Assembly (NCBI GenBank): GCA_001653155.1
Contig: BDEJ01000030.1
Location: 28,629 to 92,628, forward strand
Direction of reading: 5' to 3'
Origin: Porphyromonadaceae bacterium H1
Lineage (GTDB): Bacteria > Bacteroidota > Bacteroidia > Bacteroidales > Paludibacteraceae
DNA: 64,000 bases
Part shown: in pieces, positions 34,387 through 44,782 of the stretch
Numbering within the stretch: the first letter of the stretch is position 1
How the letters are laid out: the number at the start of each line of letters is the position of its first letter
Made by a program: the position numbers and the translations under genes
Notes under the pieces: generated by a model
What the model was told of the DNA's origin: nothing
The model's input: only the letters and a program-made list of their open reading frames with translations
Databases searched by the model: none

Positions 34387-37167
34387 ATGCTGCTTACGAT
34401 ATATAAAAGGTTCGGACTTACTGCTCTGCTCTTTTCCTTTCTTACTTTTCCGGCTTTATGTCAACAAGTAAAAGGCGAAAATCACGGACGGTTAATCTTA
34501 AACATTCAGGAGAGATTTACGCACATACCCCTTGTCCAAGCTTCCGTTTCGTTGAAAAGCGCTTCGAAGCAATTTTACAGCTTGGCGGACAAAGACGGCA
34601 ACTGCATATTCGATGCTCTTCCTTACGGCAAATACCTTCTGAAAGTTTCTTGCGTTGGATATCAAAACTACGGAGAGGACTTCGTCTTTTCATCAGCAAC
34701 AAGCAAAACGATTACCATGACTCTGAATACCCGACAACTGAAAGAGGTAACCATCACGGCCTCAGAAACACGCGGAATGACGAGTTCATCGACGATAACC
34801 CGAGAAGCCATCGAGCACATCCAGCCTACGAGCTTCAGCGATTTACTCGAACTGCTTCCGGGAGGCTCCTCCAAAGACCCGAAAATGGGCAGTGCAAATA
34901 CCATCAGCCTGCGTGAAGCCGGTAAAAGCAGCGACCACAACATCTCGTCCCTCGGAGTTGCTTTTGTAATAGACGGCACCCCCATCAATACCGACGCGAA
35001 CCTCCAGTTTCTCCCCGGAGCCAACGCAAGCGACCCCGACATCTCGCGGCGCAGCGTAAACAAAGGAGTGGACATGCGCATGATTCCTACCGACGATATT
35101 GAAAAAGTAGAAATTGTTCGCGGAATACCTTCCGTAGATTACGGTGATTTAACGGGCGGTGTGGTGAAAATTGTACGCAAATCCAAGCCAAGCCCCTGGG
35201 AGGCCCGTATCAAAGTGGATGAGTATAGCAAGCTGTACTCCGTAGGAAAAGGATTTGGACTGAACAAGCAGCGCACAACGCTGAACTTTAACGTGGATTT
35301 TCTGGACAGCAAAGTCGACCCGCGGAACAACTTCGAAAAGTACAAGCGGCTGACGGGTTCCTTGCGCTTAAGCCAACAATGGACGAATCCTTCCTGGAGG
35401 CTCCGCTGGCAGACGGCTTTGGACTATACCGGCTCTTTCGACGATGTGAAGCGCGATCCCGATATCTCTCTTATAAAAGAAGACTTCTACAAGTCATCGT
35501 ACAACAAAACCTCCTTCAACAACGGAGTGTTTTTTAAGCCCAAGAAGAAAAGCATCCTGCCTTCAATCGATTTGAGCAGCTCCATATCCTTTGAAAACAG
35601 CTTGCTCGAACGGCGTAAATTCATCTCCATAGTTCGCGACACGCCGATACCCAACAATATGGAGGAGGGAGAGCACGATGGCGTCTACCTGCCTTATCAA
35701 TATATGGCCGAATTTCAAAGCGAGGGAAAGCCGATTTATGCTTTTGCCAAATTGAAAAGCAACTGGGAGTTAAGCCTTGGCGTTATGAAGAACAAGCTTG
35801 CGGCAGGTGTCGAGTGGAATTACTCCAAGAACATCGGACGCGGCGAAATGTATGACATCAACCGCCCCATCACCCCCCTCTGGAACAGCCGCCCACGAGC
35901 ATTCAAGGACATTCCGGCCTACCAGAAGTTAGCTTTCTTTATGGAGGACAACATCACTCTGTCCTTGGGCTCTCACATTTTTTATTTTACTCCCGGAATC
36001 CGGACCCTGTCGTTTCCGGGAATGAGCAAGCTTTATACCCTGCACAATCGAGTGTATTGGGAGGCCCGGATTAACGCTAAGTGGGGCTTTAAAGAGCTTT
36101 TTATAGCCGGACACCCTCTAATCATCGAACTTGGCGGAGGATGGGGTCGGACCTCCAAAGTCCCCACTTTGGAACATCTTTATCCCAACAAGCACTACAA
36201 CGACATCATACAGCTCAACTATTACCACGAAAATATCGACTTTCGGCGCCTGCATCTCCGCACCTACATCGTAGATAAAACAAATTACGCCCTGCAAACG
36301 GCTCGCAATGAGAAGTGGGAACTTCGGGCTGATTTGACCTACCGCGACAATCGCTTTTCGGTCACTTACTTCAAGGAGGCCCTTAATTCCGGCTTCCGGT
36401 CGGTAAGTTACTTTCATCCTTATGCTTTCCGAAAGTACGATGTAAAATCCATCGACCATGCCTCCGTAAAAGAAAAACCCAAGCTCGAGGATTTCAAATA
36501 CGAAGACAAAATTATACTGGATGGATACAGTCGCAGTCAAAACGGCAGCGCACTCTACAAAGAAGGAATTGAATTTCAATACTCTTCGGGCAGGATACGC
36601 TCCATACGGAGCAAGTTTACATTAAACGGAGCCTGGTTCAGAACGACTTATACGAACAGCATGCCGCTGTTCCGCCCGGTGTCGACGGTTATTGACAACG
36701 AAGCCGTACGGGATAGCTACGTGGGACTCTATGATTACAACGAAGGACATCTAAGCGAGCGCTTCAACTCGAACCTCATTGCCGATACGCAAATACCTGA
36801 GCTGGGACTGATTTTCTCCACGACAGCACAATGCCTGTGGTTTACTCGGAAACAAGTTTTCCCGAAAGAAACACGTCCTTTTGCCTACATGGATACTTCG
36901 GGTACCTTGCAAGCTTTCGACGAGGCTGCCGCAAGCCATCCCGTATTGCAACATCTCGTGCGTGAGGCAAACGAGGGCTATACGACTTACGTACCGATAG
37001 GTATTAACCTCAACTTTAAAGCAACCAAGGAGTTGGGAAACTTTTTAAAAGTAGCACTTTTTGTTAATCGGATACTCGATTATCACCCCGACTATTATTC
37101 CTACGGTCTCTTAGTCAGGAGACAGGTAGATGCTTACTTCGGGATGGAGTTGAATTGGAAATTATGA
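34387..37167 (+). CDS. TonB-dependent receptor, first copy
   Basis: A 926-residue outer-membrane receptor. A signal peptide (about 1-25, LLFSFLTFPALCQ) is followed by a carboxypeptidase-regulatory-like domain (about 33-115, GNCIFDALPYGKYLLKVSCV), a TonB-box-like stretch (LKEVTITASE), the plug (EAIEHIQPTSFSDLLELLPG; IEKVEIVRGIPSVDYGDLTG) and a barrel of about 650 residues. The ATG at 34387 is preferred over an upstream TTG because it begins the signal peptide. The second receptor (41907) shares the same plug motifs. The partner lipoproteins are DUF4876, not SusD, so a small ligand such as a metal complex or peptide is as likely as a glycan. The ligand is unknown. Confidence 0.9.
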   Translation: MLLTIYKRFGLTALLFSFLTFPALCQQVKGENHGRLILNIQERFTHIPLVQASVSLKSASKQFYSLADKDGNCIFDALPYGKYLLKVSCVGYQNYGEDFVFSSATSKTITMTLNTRQLKEVTITASETRGMTSSSTITREAIEHIQPTSFSDLLELLPGGSSKDPKMGSANTISLREAGKSSDHNISSLGVAFVIDGTPINTDANLQFLPGANASDPDISRRSVNKGVDMRMIPTDDIEKVEIVRGIPSVDYGDLTGGVVKIVRKSKPSPWEARIKVDEYSKLYSVGKGFGLNKQRTTLNFNVDFLDSKVDPRNNFEKYKRLTGSLRLSQQWTNPSWRLRWQTALDYTGSFDDVKRDPDISLIKEDFYKSSYNKTSFNNGVFFKPKKKSILPSIDLSSSISFENSLLERRKFISIVRDTPIPNNMEEGEHDGVYLPYQYMAEFQSEGKPIYAFAKLKSNWELSLGVMKNKLAAGVEWNYSKNIGRGEMYDINRPITPLWNSRPRAFKDIPAYQKLAFFMEDNITLSLGSHIFYFTPGIRTLSFPGMSKLYTLHNRVYWEARINAKWGFKELFIAGHPLIIELGGGWGRTSKVPTLEHLYPNKHYNDIIQLNYYHENIDFRRLHLRTYIVDKTNYALQTARNEKWELRADLTYRDNRFSVTYFKEALNSGFRSVSYFHPYAFRKYDVKSIDHASVKEKPKLEDFKYEDKIILDGYSRSQNGSALYKEGIEFQYSSGRIRSIRSKFTLNGAWFRTTYTNSMPLFRPVSTVIDNEAVRDSYVGLYDYNEGHLSERFNSNLIADTQIPELGLIFSTTAQCLWFTRKQVFPKETRPFAYMDTSGTLQAFDEAAASHPVLQHLVREANEGYTTYVPIGINLNFKATKELGNFLKVALFVNRILDYHPDYYSYGLLVRRQVDAYFGMELNWKL

Positions 37168-37215
37168 TTACAACTATAACAATCAACATATTTAATTTTA
37201 AAAACACATAACACA

Positions 37216-38970
37216 ATGAAAAAGAAAAAATTACTCTTCCTTCCTTTGCTTTTGGCTGTGAGTTTTGTTGCGGCTCAAAACTATACGTTGCAATACGACT
37301 GGAGCAGCGTGGTTAAGTTTAAGAAACGCTCAGGGGCTATGTGGAGCGATGTAAGCGCCGATGGGAACTTACTGATACTCTCAAGGTTCCAAACCCAAGC
37401 CCCCGACGACATCAAGGGAAGCTTCCTCGGACGGGAATTTACCGGTCCGGCCAGCACCAATACATCCGGCTCCAACAGCATCGTACTGACCAAAAGCGAT
37501 TTCAAGGGCAAGTTGCTGTGGGCCGTAAGTAGCGACAAGGGAGATGTACAGAGCGACTTGAACAGCGCCTTGGCTACCAAAGACGGCGGAGCATTTCTGG
37601 CATTGACTGTGCGGCATACCGAAAAAAGTGACGCTACGGATAATATCTTATTGCGCATCACCGACGAGCAAAAAAACGTGCATACCCTTACTTGGGAGCG
37701 TGTACAGGCAGGAGGAGAGGTTACCTGGATCAACCAACCGGTTTTTGTAAAAATCAGTGCCGCCGGAAAAATAGAGTGGATAAAAAGGGGGGAAGTGGGC
37801 TATGAGCCGGCGCCGGCAAAACCTGATAAATTGTTGGGTACCGCTTTCCGTTTCGATGGAGTCACTGAAGATGAAAACGGCAACCTCTATGTTGGCGGAT
37901 GCATTGCCCGCAAAATGACCGTGGATGCTGTTAGCATCGACTACCACAACGTAAGTCCCGAATGGGACGGCGATTTTGTCCAAAAGAGAGAGGGATGTTC
38001 CTTCCTGTTGAAGTTGGACAAAAACGGTACAGCCTTGTCGGGCGAAACATCGGGCGGAGAAGCCAAAACCGACTGCCCCAAAAACATGCTGATAGCCGAC
38101 GGCAAACTCTATATGTTGGGTACGGTAAAAGGTTTAACCGGGGAAAACTACTCGTGGGGCGATAAAAGCATTGCTCCCGCCACATCCGACGGAGTATTTA
38201 TGATGAAAAAAGACCTCGCTTCGGGCAATGTGGAATGGCTTTCGTACTTTCCCTCAAAATTTGTCAACAACGAAGAACTGCGTCTCTACGATGGAAAGTT
38301 GGTTGCCGTCGGACGTTTCACCGGAAACATCACTTTCAATCCCGAAACAACTTTGACCGTAGAGAAAGGTCATACCGGGCTGATATTTACCGTAGATGCG
38401 GCAACCGGAAATCCTCTGAAAGGAGCTGTGGGTACGGGGCGCACCAATTATACCGGACTGTTTTTCAAAAACAACCACATCTGGGTTTACGGATACGGTC
38501 TTGGCGGCAAATCTTATTTAGACCTATATACTCCCGATTTGACTTTGGTAAAGACTTATAAAGATGTGATAACAGGAGGAGGGACTACCTCTTATAACTG
38601 TGCCGAAAAAGACGGTAAATTAGCCTTGATTTTCACGTCCAGAACTCCGATAACGGCACTTGGTGGTAAAGTAATACAAGCAAATGAATCCGGATACGGT
38701 TTCATGGCTGGAGTAGCCACCTTCAACATCACACCGGAGGGAGCTACCGGCTTGAATGACAAGCTCTCCGAAAGCTTATTTAGCTGTCGTGCGGACAAAG
38801 CCACCCTGCAGCTCAACTTATCATCGAAAGCCTTGATACGGGTATACGGCGCGATGGGTGTACCTGTGCTCGAAACGATGCTGGATGCAGGAATTTCAAG
38901 CTTCTCCTTGCCACAAGGCATTTATTTGGTAGAAGCACTCGGACAGGTGCAAAAAGTATTTGTGCCATAA
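37216..38970 (+). CDS. Exported protein with a type IX-like sorting tail
   Basis: A 584-residue protein with a signal peptide (MKKKKLLFLPLLLAVSFVAA). The body is made of repeated beta-rich segments (NSIVLTKSDFKGKLLWAVSS; GVTEDENGNLYVGGCIARKM; GVFMMKKDLASGNVEWLSYF) like a propeller of beta-repeats. The last about 65 residues (ALIRVYGAMGVPVLETMLDA, ISSFSLPQGIYLVEALGQVQ, then KVFVP) match the C-terminal sorting domain of type IX secretion cargo: a strand, G-x-x-V, GxYLV and a final K-V-x-V. It is probably delivered to the surface or medium. It occurs once, between the first receptor and the first DUF4876 gene, and has no copy in the second triad. The function is unknown. Confidence 0.7.
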   Translation: MKKKKLLFLPLLLAVSFVAAQNYTLQYDWSSVVKFKKRSGAMWSDVSADGNLLILSRFQTQAPDDIKGSFLGREFTGPASTNTSGSNSIVLTKSDFKGKLLWAVSSDKGDVQSDLNSALATKDGGAFLALTVRHTEKSDATDNILLRITDEQKNVHTLTWERVQAGGEVTWINQPVFVKISAAGKIEWIKRGEVGYEPAPAKPDKLLGTAFRFDGVTEDENGNLYVGGCIARKMTVDAVSIDYHNVSPEWDGDFVQKREGCSFLLKLDKNGTALSGETSGGEAKTDCPKNMLIADGKLYMLGTVKGLTGENYSWGDKSIAPATSDGVFMMKKDLASGNVEWLSYFPSKFVNNEELRLYDGKLVAVGRFTGNITFNPETTLTVEKGHTGLIFTVDAATGNPLKGAVGTGRTNYTGLFFKNNHIWVYGYGLGGKSYLDLYTPDLTLVKTYKDVITGGGTTSYNCAEKDGKLALIFTSRTPITALGGKVIQANESGYGFMAGVATFNITPEGATGLNDKLSESLFSCRADKATLQLNLSSKALIRVYGAMGVPVLETMLDAGISSFSLPQGIYLVEALGQVQKVFVP

Positions 38971-39058
38971 TGTATTTTTAAATTTATATAATTTTCACCC
39001 AACCCGCGCCGGAATTACACAAATAAAAACCGGTGCGGATTAATTCACTCTTTCTTCA

Positions 39059-40273
39059 ATGCAATCAAAAATCCTATCTTGTATCCTTTGCGGCATGCTG
39101 CTTCTGGTTTGGCCGGGCTGTAGGAATACGCCTGATAACATCAATCGTACAGCCGTTATCGTGACGCTAAAGTTGCCCGAGAATCTAATGAATGCAAACC
39201 CCGTTCTCCTTAACGAAGGCCTAGTATATTCCTTTAAGAATATAAGCACAGGACAAGTTTTTACTTTTGCAGAGACGAAGGCTATATTGCTTCCGGAAGG
39301 CTTGTACGACTGTTTTTTCGAGGGTTGGCTGAGTAGCGGTACAAGCGACAAAATCAAAATAAAAGCCTATGCTCCTTCTCTCCAAATTTTGGGGTCAAGC
39401 GTTTCGATAGAACTCAAGAGCTTCAAAGCTCCTGCAAAAAGCGGTTTTGTATTCGAGGAGCTGTTTTTCACCGGTGTGCTTACTCCTCAAGGCAAACAAT
39501 ACCACGGATGCAGCTACTTCAAAATACGCAACAACAGCGATAAACTGCTCTATGCCGACAGTCTGGTTATCTGCGAATCGCGCTTTATTTCTACCCAGAA
39601 GTGGGATTACCAACCCGACATTCGCTCCCAAGCCATGCCCGTTTTTGCAGTTTACATGATACCGGGCAAGGGTAAAGATGTGCCCGTAAAACCAGGCGAA
39701 TCGTTGCTTATTGCCGATATCGCCATCGATCACCGAAAAGCGAACCTCAATGCATACAACCTGAGCGGAGCTAACTTTGAGTGGTTCGACAACTCCTCCA
39801 GACCCAGCATACAAGATACCGACAACCCACTGGTACCCAATCTCGACAAAATATATTGCTATACCCTGAGTATCTGGGTACCTCACAACCGAGGTTTTCG
39901 CTCCTACGCACTGGCACGTATGAAAACCGACAAAGACAGCTATTTGAGAGATTACATCTACGAATACAGTTACGTAATGAAGCTCCCTTCGGGGGTATTC
40001 CCGATGACAGGGAAAGGCTATAAAATGCCTAACGCGTGGATGGAAGACGTGGTGAATTGCAGTATCGAATCGGATTATGTGTGGAATTTGGTTGATCCTT
40101 CGCTTGATACGGGTTGGACCTATGTATCCAAAATTGACCACGACAAAACCCGTTACAACAAAAGCGTACGTCGCAAAATAGCCTATGTCACACGCGAAGG
40201 GCTTGAGATACTTCAGGATACGAACAATTCTAGCGATGATTTTATCCCGGCAGCTCAACCTTCAATGAAATAA
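39059..40273 (+). CDS. DUF4876 lipoprotein, first copy
   Basis: A 404-residue lipoprotein (lipobox WPGC at residue 21). An N-terminal Ig-like part is followed by a lamin-tail-like core: YFKIRNNSDKLLYADSLVIC, PGKGKDVPVKPGESLLIADI, AIDH. The end SVRRKIAY...ILQDTNNSSDDF repeats the close of the second copy (SIRRKVKQ...YQDSNNSSKDF). These shared motifs define the pair as paralogues despite low overall similarity. It is probably surface-exposed and a partner of the receptor, in the place SusD would take. DUF4876 has no established function that I know of. Confidence 0.8.
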   Translation: MQSKILSCILCGMLLLVWPGCRNTPDNINRTAVIVTLKLPENLMNANPVLLNEGLVYSFKNISTGQVFTFAETKAILLPEGLYDCFFEGWLSSGTSDKIKIKAYAPSLQILGSSVSIELKSFKAPAKSGFVFEELFFTGVLTPQGKQYHGCSYFKIRNNSDKLLYADSLVICESRFISTQKWDYQPDIRSQAMPVFAVYMIPGKGKDVPVKPGESLLIADIAIDHRKANLNAYNLSGANFEWFDNSSRPSIQDTDNPLVPNLDKIYCYTLSIWVPHNRGFRSYALARMKTDKDSYLRDYIYEYSYVMKLPSGVFPMTGKGYKMPNAWMEDVVNCSIESDYVWNLVDPSLDTGWTYVSKIDHDKTRYNKSVRRKIAYVTREGLEILQDTNNSSDDFIPAAQPSMK

Positions 40274-40297
40274 AGAATAATCTTGTAAAAAACTTTT

Positions 40298-41842
40298 ATG
40301 TTTTCCTCCAAGTACTGCCTCGTGACGACTCTGCTTATACTTTTTGCTGCGATAGCCCAAGCGGAAATCCGGGACTCAGTACATCATTACCGGGGAGTTG
40401 AGAAAGCTTACGAACGAACTGCCTTGCAGAGAAACCTCCGCTTAGCACTGCTTGATTTACCGGCCCAGCAACGTTACTCCGGAGAAACAAAGTTTTCAAG
40501 CATCGAATTTGAGCAAAGAGAACGACGGGAAGAGCATCCGGTTGTTATGCAACTCGGACAGGGAGGTCTTTGGCGCGAGATTCATGTAAAAAGTTTTAAT
40601 CCGCTAAACGAAAAATCAATAGCCTGGGGAGCCGCCTCGTATGAGCATGCTGGCATTAAAAATATCGTGTGGAACGAGAGTTCCGATTATGAATTTCTTT
40701 ATCCGTATATTGCAGGCGATAGTATTGGCGGGGACTTACAGCACGAGACCTACCGCTTTTCGGGAGGATATTCTTATGCCAAAGGCCTCTTGACACTGGC
40801 TTCACACTTTTCCTATCGGGGGGTACTGGAATACCGCAACATAGATCCACGACCTAAAAATACAGTAGGCGATATTCATGCCGGACTAAGCCTTTCCCTC
40901 CTCCTGCAGGAGAAGTGGAATGTCGGATTGGATTTCTATGCAAAGAAATACAAACAAAGCGACAAGATCGACTTCTTTTCGGAATTGGGCTCTACTCCCA
41001 TCTATCACTTTGTGGGCTTGGGAAAACAGTACGTCCGTTTCGCAGGAGACAAAACGGCTTTTTATTACGACGGCTATGGATTCGAAGGTATACTAAGCCT
41101 GCTCTCTTTGCAAAAAAACGGCTTTTCCGGATTCGTAAGCTACAGCCAATCCGAAACCGAAAAAATCATTCTGTCGCTGAATAAGCTGCCGATGTCCCAA
41201 TTGTCGACATACCGGTTGAGTGGAAACTTACTTTACAAAAAAGACTTGGGGGATCTTGAGTTTGGAGCGGCAGTTAAGCCTCAGTACAGCTCGAAAACAG
41301 GTGTAGAGCATATATTTGGAGACCCCGTCAATAACGAATATCCGCAAATAGCTTCCGTTGCACAATTCTTCTACAGAAATCTGACTACAACGGCAAGCGC
41401 CCTGCTACAATATAGGCTTTCGCCCAACTTAAGAATCGGAGTACTGCCTCAACTCAGTTATCTCAAAGAAGAGGAACGATACCTCTATCCTCGGAGCCTA
41501 AAGGGACGGGAACAATGGATTGGAAATCTGAACGCAGAATTGGCGATCGCTCGAAAGAGGAATCTTTTTCGTTTTTTCGTGGATTGTTTCTATATTCGCA
41601 GCCAAAATCCGATCTTGATACTTACGGAGCTAGCGGGAGGAAAATCATTCCGGCAAATGGAAGAGCAAAACTTCGAGCAGTTTGCCTCATCGCAGGCAGG
41701 CGCAAAGCTGGAGTTTTCTTTTTATTTTCAAGCGAATAAGAAATTTTGCCCCTATGTAAATGCCGCCTACCTTCACCGCAGCTACGAAAGGGCTATAAAC
41801 CGTATTAATGCCTACTCCCTCAAACTCGGGATGTTATTCTGA
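40298..41842 (+). CDS. DUF6850 outer-membrane beta-barrel protein, first copy
   Basis: A 514-residue protein with a signal peptide (cleavage near AIAQA). The rest alternates polar and aromatic residues as in transmembrane strands (SYAKGLLTLASHFSYRGVLE, NVGLDFYAKKYKQSD), and it ends in a phenylalanine (LKLGMLF), a typical barrel end. NIDPRPKNTVGDIHAG corresponds to NKDPRPLINGVRYSIRP in the second copy. It starts 24 bp after the DUF4876 stop. It probably forms a second outer-membrane pore or platform beside the receptor. The role is unknown. Confidence 0.75.
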   Translation: MFSSKYCLVTTLLILFAAIAQAEIRDSVHHYRGVEKAYERTALQRNLRLALLDLPAQQRYSGETKFSSIEFEQRERREEHPVVMQLGQGGLWREIHVKSFNPLNEKSIAWGAASYEHAGIKNIVWNESSDYEFLYPYIAGDSIGGDLQHETYRFSGGYSYAKGLLTLASHFSYRGVLEYRNIDPRPKNTVGDIHAGLSLSLLLQEKWNVGLDFYAKKYKQSDKIDFFSELGSTPIYHFVGLGKQYVRFAGDKTAFYYDGYGFEGILSLLSLQKNGFSGFVSYSQSETEKIILSLNKLPMSQLSTYRLSGNLLYKKDLGDLEFGAAVKPQYSSKTGVEHIFGDPVNNEYPQIASVAQFFYRNLTTTASALLQYRLSPNLRIGVLPQLSYLKEEERYLYPRSLKGREQWIGNLNAELAIARKRNLFRFFVDCFYIRSQNPILILTELAGGKSFRQMEEQNFEQFASSQAGAKLEFSFYFQANKKFCPYVNAAYLHRSYERAINRINAYSLKLGMLF

Positions 41843-41906
41843 AGAAGCGAAAAGACGGGAAAAAAACGATGGAATTTGAAGCTACACAAACAAATCGGAT
41901 AGAAGA

Positions 41907-44762
41907 ATGAATCTTTCCTTCCGTATAACAACAGTCGTTCTAGGCCTACTCCTCATACTTCCGGTATGGGGGCAGTCATACAGTGTCGGAGGAACAATAA
42001 TGGATCGCTCAAACCGACAGGGGATTGAGCACGCCGTAGTGTCCCTTCCGGCATTGAACTATTGGGCAAGTACGAACGAAAAAGGAGATTTTCTCATCCA
42101 AGGAATACCTGCAGGAAACTACCAGATTTATTTTCAAATGATGGGGTACAAAGACAGCGTTTTAACCTGCCACATCGATAAGGATATCGCCGATCTGAAT
42201 ATCCGCCTCCGGATAAACAACCTCTCTCTGAAAGAAGTAACCGTAACGGCACGTGAAAATACCTTCGGGTCATCTTCGCAGATTTCGCGCGAAGCCATTG
42301 AGCACATACAGCCCAAAAGCCTCAACGATGTATTCCAACTGCTGCCCGGTCAGGTGAGCGAGAACCCAAACCTGAACGCCCCCAAACAGATACGCATACG
42401 CGATATATCGAATAACAACAACAGCTCCTTAGGAGCATTGCTCATCGTCAACGACATGCCCGTAAGCGACGATGCCAACATGCAGGCCTTCTCCACCGCA
42501 CAACGGGGCTTGGTAGCAGGAACTCCGGGACACCTGGGCAAAGGCAGCGACCTCCGCGAAATATCGGCCGAAAACATCGAATCGGTAGAAGTTATCCGAG
42601 GTATCCCCTCTTCGGAGTACGGAAATTTAACTTCCGGCGTTGTACGGGTTACAACCAAAATAGGAAAAACACCCTATCGCGTCAACTTAAAGACCGATTT
42701 GCAAAGTAAAATAGCAAGTATTCAAAAAGGATTCAACCTGCCTCAGCATGCAGGAGCCATGAATTTGGGCTTGGATTATGCCAAAGCCTACAACGATATC
42801 CGCATGAAATTCCGAGGCTATGAGCGCATAACGGCAAACCTGTCTTATTCCAATACTTTTTTCCGGCACAAAAAACCTCTCAAACTAAGATTCAATTTTG
42901 CTCCTTACACCACACTGGATGAAAACAAGACCGACCCGCAACTAAAAAAAGACGAAGAAATAAAATCGAAGAAATCCGGATTTCGTATCGGAGTAAATGG
43001 AGAATGGCTCCTTGCTTGCAAGTCGATAAGCAACCTCGAATACAACATTTCGGGCTCGTACACCCAGATTACCGACTATCAAAAAAGACTGATGGTGCTG
43101 TCCTCCGGGGCTGTTCCTAATCCTACATCGAGAGTTTCAGGCGAGTTCCCGTCCGACTATCTGCCCGGTATTTTCTATTCGGAATACGGCATGGACGGAA
43201 AACCCTATACTTTTGCTGCCAAAATAAAAGCCAACTTGGCTAAAAAGATAGGCATCAGCTCTAACAAGCTGATTGGAGGTGTGGAGTATATGATAAACGG
43301 GAACAGCGGCAAAGGCCTGGAATACGATCCGGCACGCCCACCGATGAATGTTCTCAGCAACAGTTCCCGACCGAGACCTCTTTTAAATATCCCTCGACTA
43401 CAGCATCTGTCGGCATTCATAGAAAACAAAAGCAAGCTGCAGCTGGGAAGCACACGACTGACCTGGCAAGCGGGAGCACGCTTTTCCTCTGCCTTACCCG
43501 GTAATATCTTCGCCTTAGAGCCTCGCTTTATCGCCTCCTACGAGCTACTGAACTCGAAAAACAACTCCGTGCTGGACAAGCTGTCTCTGAATACCGGATG
43601 GGGAAAGGCTGTAAAAATGCCTCCTCTCATATACCTCTCTCCCGACGACAGTTACTTCGACGACACTGCTCTGAACCACCTCAGCCCGAAAAACGGCTCT
43701 TTAGCCGTGATAAACACCACCGTACTAAAACAAGGACCGAATCCGGATCTAAAACCGATGAGCAGCATAAAAAAAGAAATTGGCCTGGAAATGAGAAAAG
43801 GGCCCGTATCGGCTCAAATTACCTTTTACAGCGAAAGAACCGATCACTGCTACAGCTTCGAACGGGAAGTTTATATAAAGCCCTATCGGAAATTTATTAT
43901 CGAAGCGGGAGGTACAGCTCCTGTATTTGAAAACGGAAGCGTGTTTTATACGAAAGACGGCAGCATAGTGGAAGCCAAGTCCGAAACCGATACCGTATTC
44001 CGCATTTACAACATACCGACGAACAACGGGATAAACATAAAAAAAGGTATCGAATATGTTGTGAAGCTCGGTAAGATAGAGGCTCTCATGACTTCCTTCA
44101 CCATAGACGGAGCCTGGATGTACGAAGAGCAAGTAAGCACCCGTCCCCAATACACCGAGATACATGCCTTGCATCCAAGTAAACCCAATAAGGTTTATCC
44201 CTATCTGCCTCTGATGCCGGCAGGCGAAAGCACGATAAAACAACGTCTGAATACCAACCTGCGAAGTATAACCCACATACCGGCCATACGGATGATTTTT
44301 TCCCTTACCACACAAATCATCTGGGACGAGCGCTACCGCTACCGCTGGGAAAACGAAAAGGGAGAAACTTACGTATATTACTACGATTCCCAGGGACAAC
44401 GCATAGACGGAAGCCCTTCGGCTTACGAACGCCGACCGGAAAGCCGTCACGTAGACCCAATCGGTTTTATCGATTACAGCGGCAACTTTCATCCTTGGGA
44501 TAAATCCTACTCAAAAAGTCCGGAATACGGCAGGATGGTGAATAGCTTCAACAGAGATTACTATTTTGTGGAAGACGTCATTCCTACGCTTATCCAGTTC
44601 AACTTCCGGATGACCAAGGAGTTTACGGACTACATAGCAGCCTCTTTCATGGTTAACAACTTTTTCAAGATGCACCCTTACGTTTTAAACAACCGCTCGG
44701 GCGCCATGATCAAACAGAACGACAAACTGTACTTCGGTGCAGAATTAAATATCAAATTTTAA
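41907..44762 (+). CDS. TonB-dependent receptor, second copy
   Basis: A 951-residue receptor built like the first: signal peptide (LLLILPVWGQ), regulatory-like domain (GGTIMDRSNRQGIEHAVVSL), LKEVTVTARE, plug with EAIEHIQPKSLNDVFQLLPG and IESVEVIRGIPSSEYGNLTS, and a long barrel ending in FGAELNIKF. The shared AIEHIQP...LLPG and EVIRGIPS-x-x-YG motifs show that the two are duplicates that have since diverged. The barrels differ strongly, so the two copies may take different ligands. It begins the second triad, 64 bp after the first DUF6850 gene. Confidence 0.9.
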   Translation: MNLSFRITTVVLGLLLILPVWGQSYSVGGTIMDRSNRQGIEHAVVSLPALNYWASTNEKGDFLIQGIPAGNYQIYFQMMGYKDSVLTCHIDKDIADLNIRLRINNLSLKEVTVTARENTFGSSSQISREAIEHIQPKSLNDVFQLLPGQVSENPNLNAPKQIRIRDISNNNNSSLGALLIVNDMPVSDDANMQAFSTAQRGLVAGTPGHLGKGSDLREISAENIESVEVIRGIPSSEYGNLTSGVVRVTTKIGKTPYRVNLKTDLQSKIASIQKGFNLPQHAGAMNLGLDYAKAYNDIRMKFRGYERITANLSYSNTFFRHKKPLKLRFNFAPYTTLDENKTDPQLKKDEEIKSKKSGFRIGVNGEWLLACKSISNLEYNISGSYTQITDYQKRLMVLSSGAVPNPTSRVSGEFPSDYLPGIFYSEYGMDGKPYTFAAKIKANLAKKIGISSNKLIGGVEYMINGNSGKGLEYDPARPPMNVLSNSSRPRPLLNIPRLQHLSAFIENKSKLQLGSTRLTWQAGARFSSALPGNIFALEPRFIASYELLNSKNNSVLDKLSLNTGWGKAVKMPPLIYLSPDDSYFDDTALNHLSPKNGSLAVINTTVLKQGPNPDLKPMSSIKKEIGLEMRKGPVSAQITFYSERTDHCYSFEREVYIKPYRKFIIEAGGTAPVFENGSVFYTKDGSIVEAKSETDTVFRIYNIPTNNGINIKKGIEYVVKLGKIEALMTSFTIDGAWMYEEQVSTRPQYTEIHALHPSKPNKVYPYLPLMPAGESTIKQRLNTNLRSITHIPAIRMIFSLTTQIIWDERYRYRWENEKGETYVYYYDSQGQRIDGSPSAYERRPESRHVDPIGFIDYSGNFHPWDKSYSKSPEYGRMVNSFNRDYYFVEDVIPTLIQFNFRMTKEFTDYIAASFMVNNFFKMHPYVLNNRSGAMIKQNDKLYFGAELNIKF

Positions 44763-44782
44763 ACACCTAATAAAGAAGAAAA

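Noticed and set aside
39395..40258. A 287-codon minus-strand frame opposite the first DUF4876 gene
   Set aside because: No signal peptide or motif; explained as a shadow of the lipoprotein gene.
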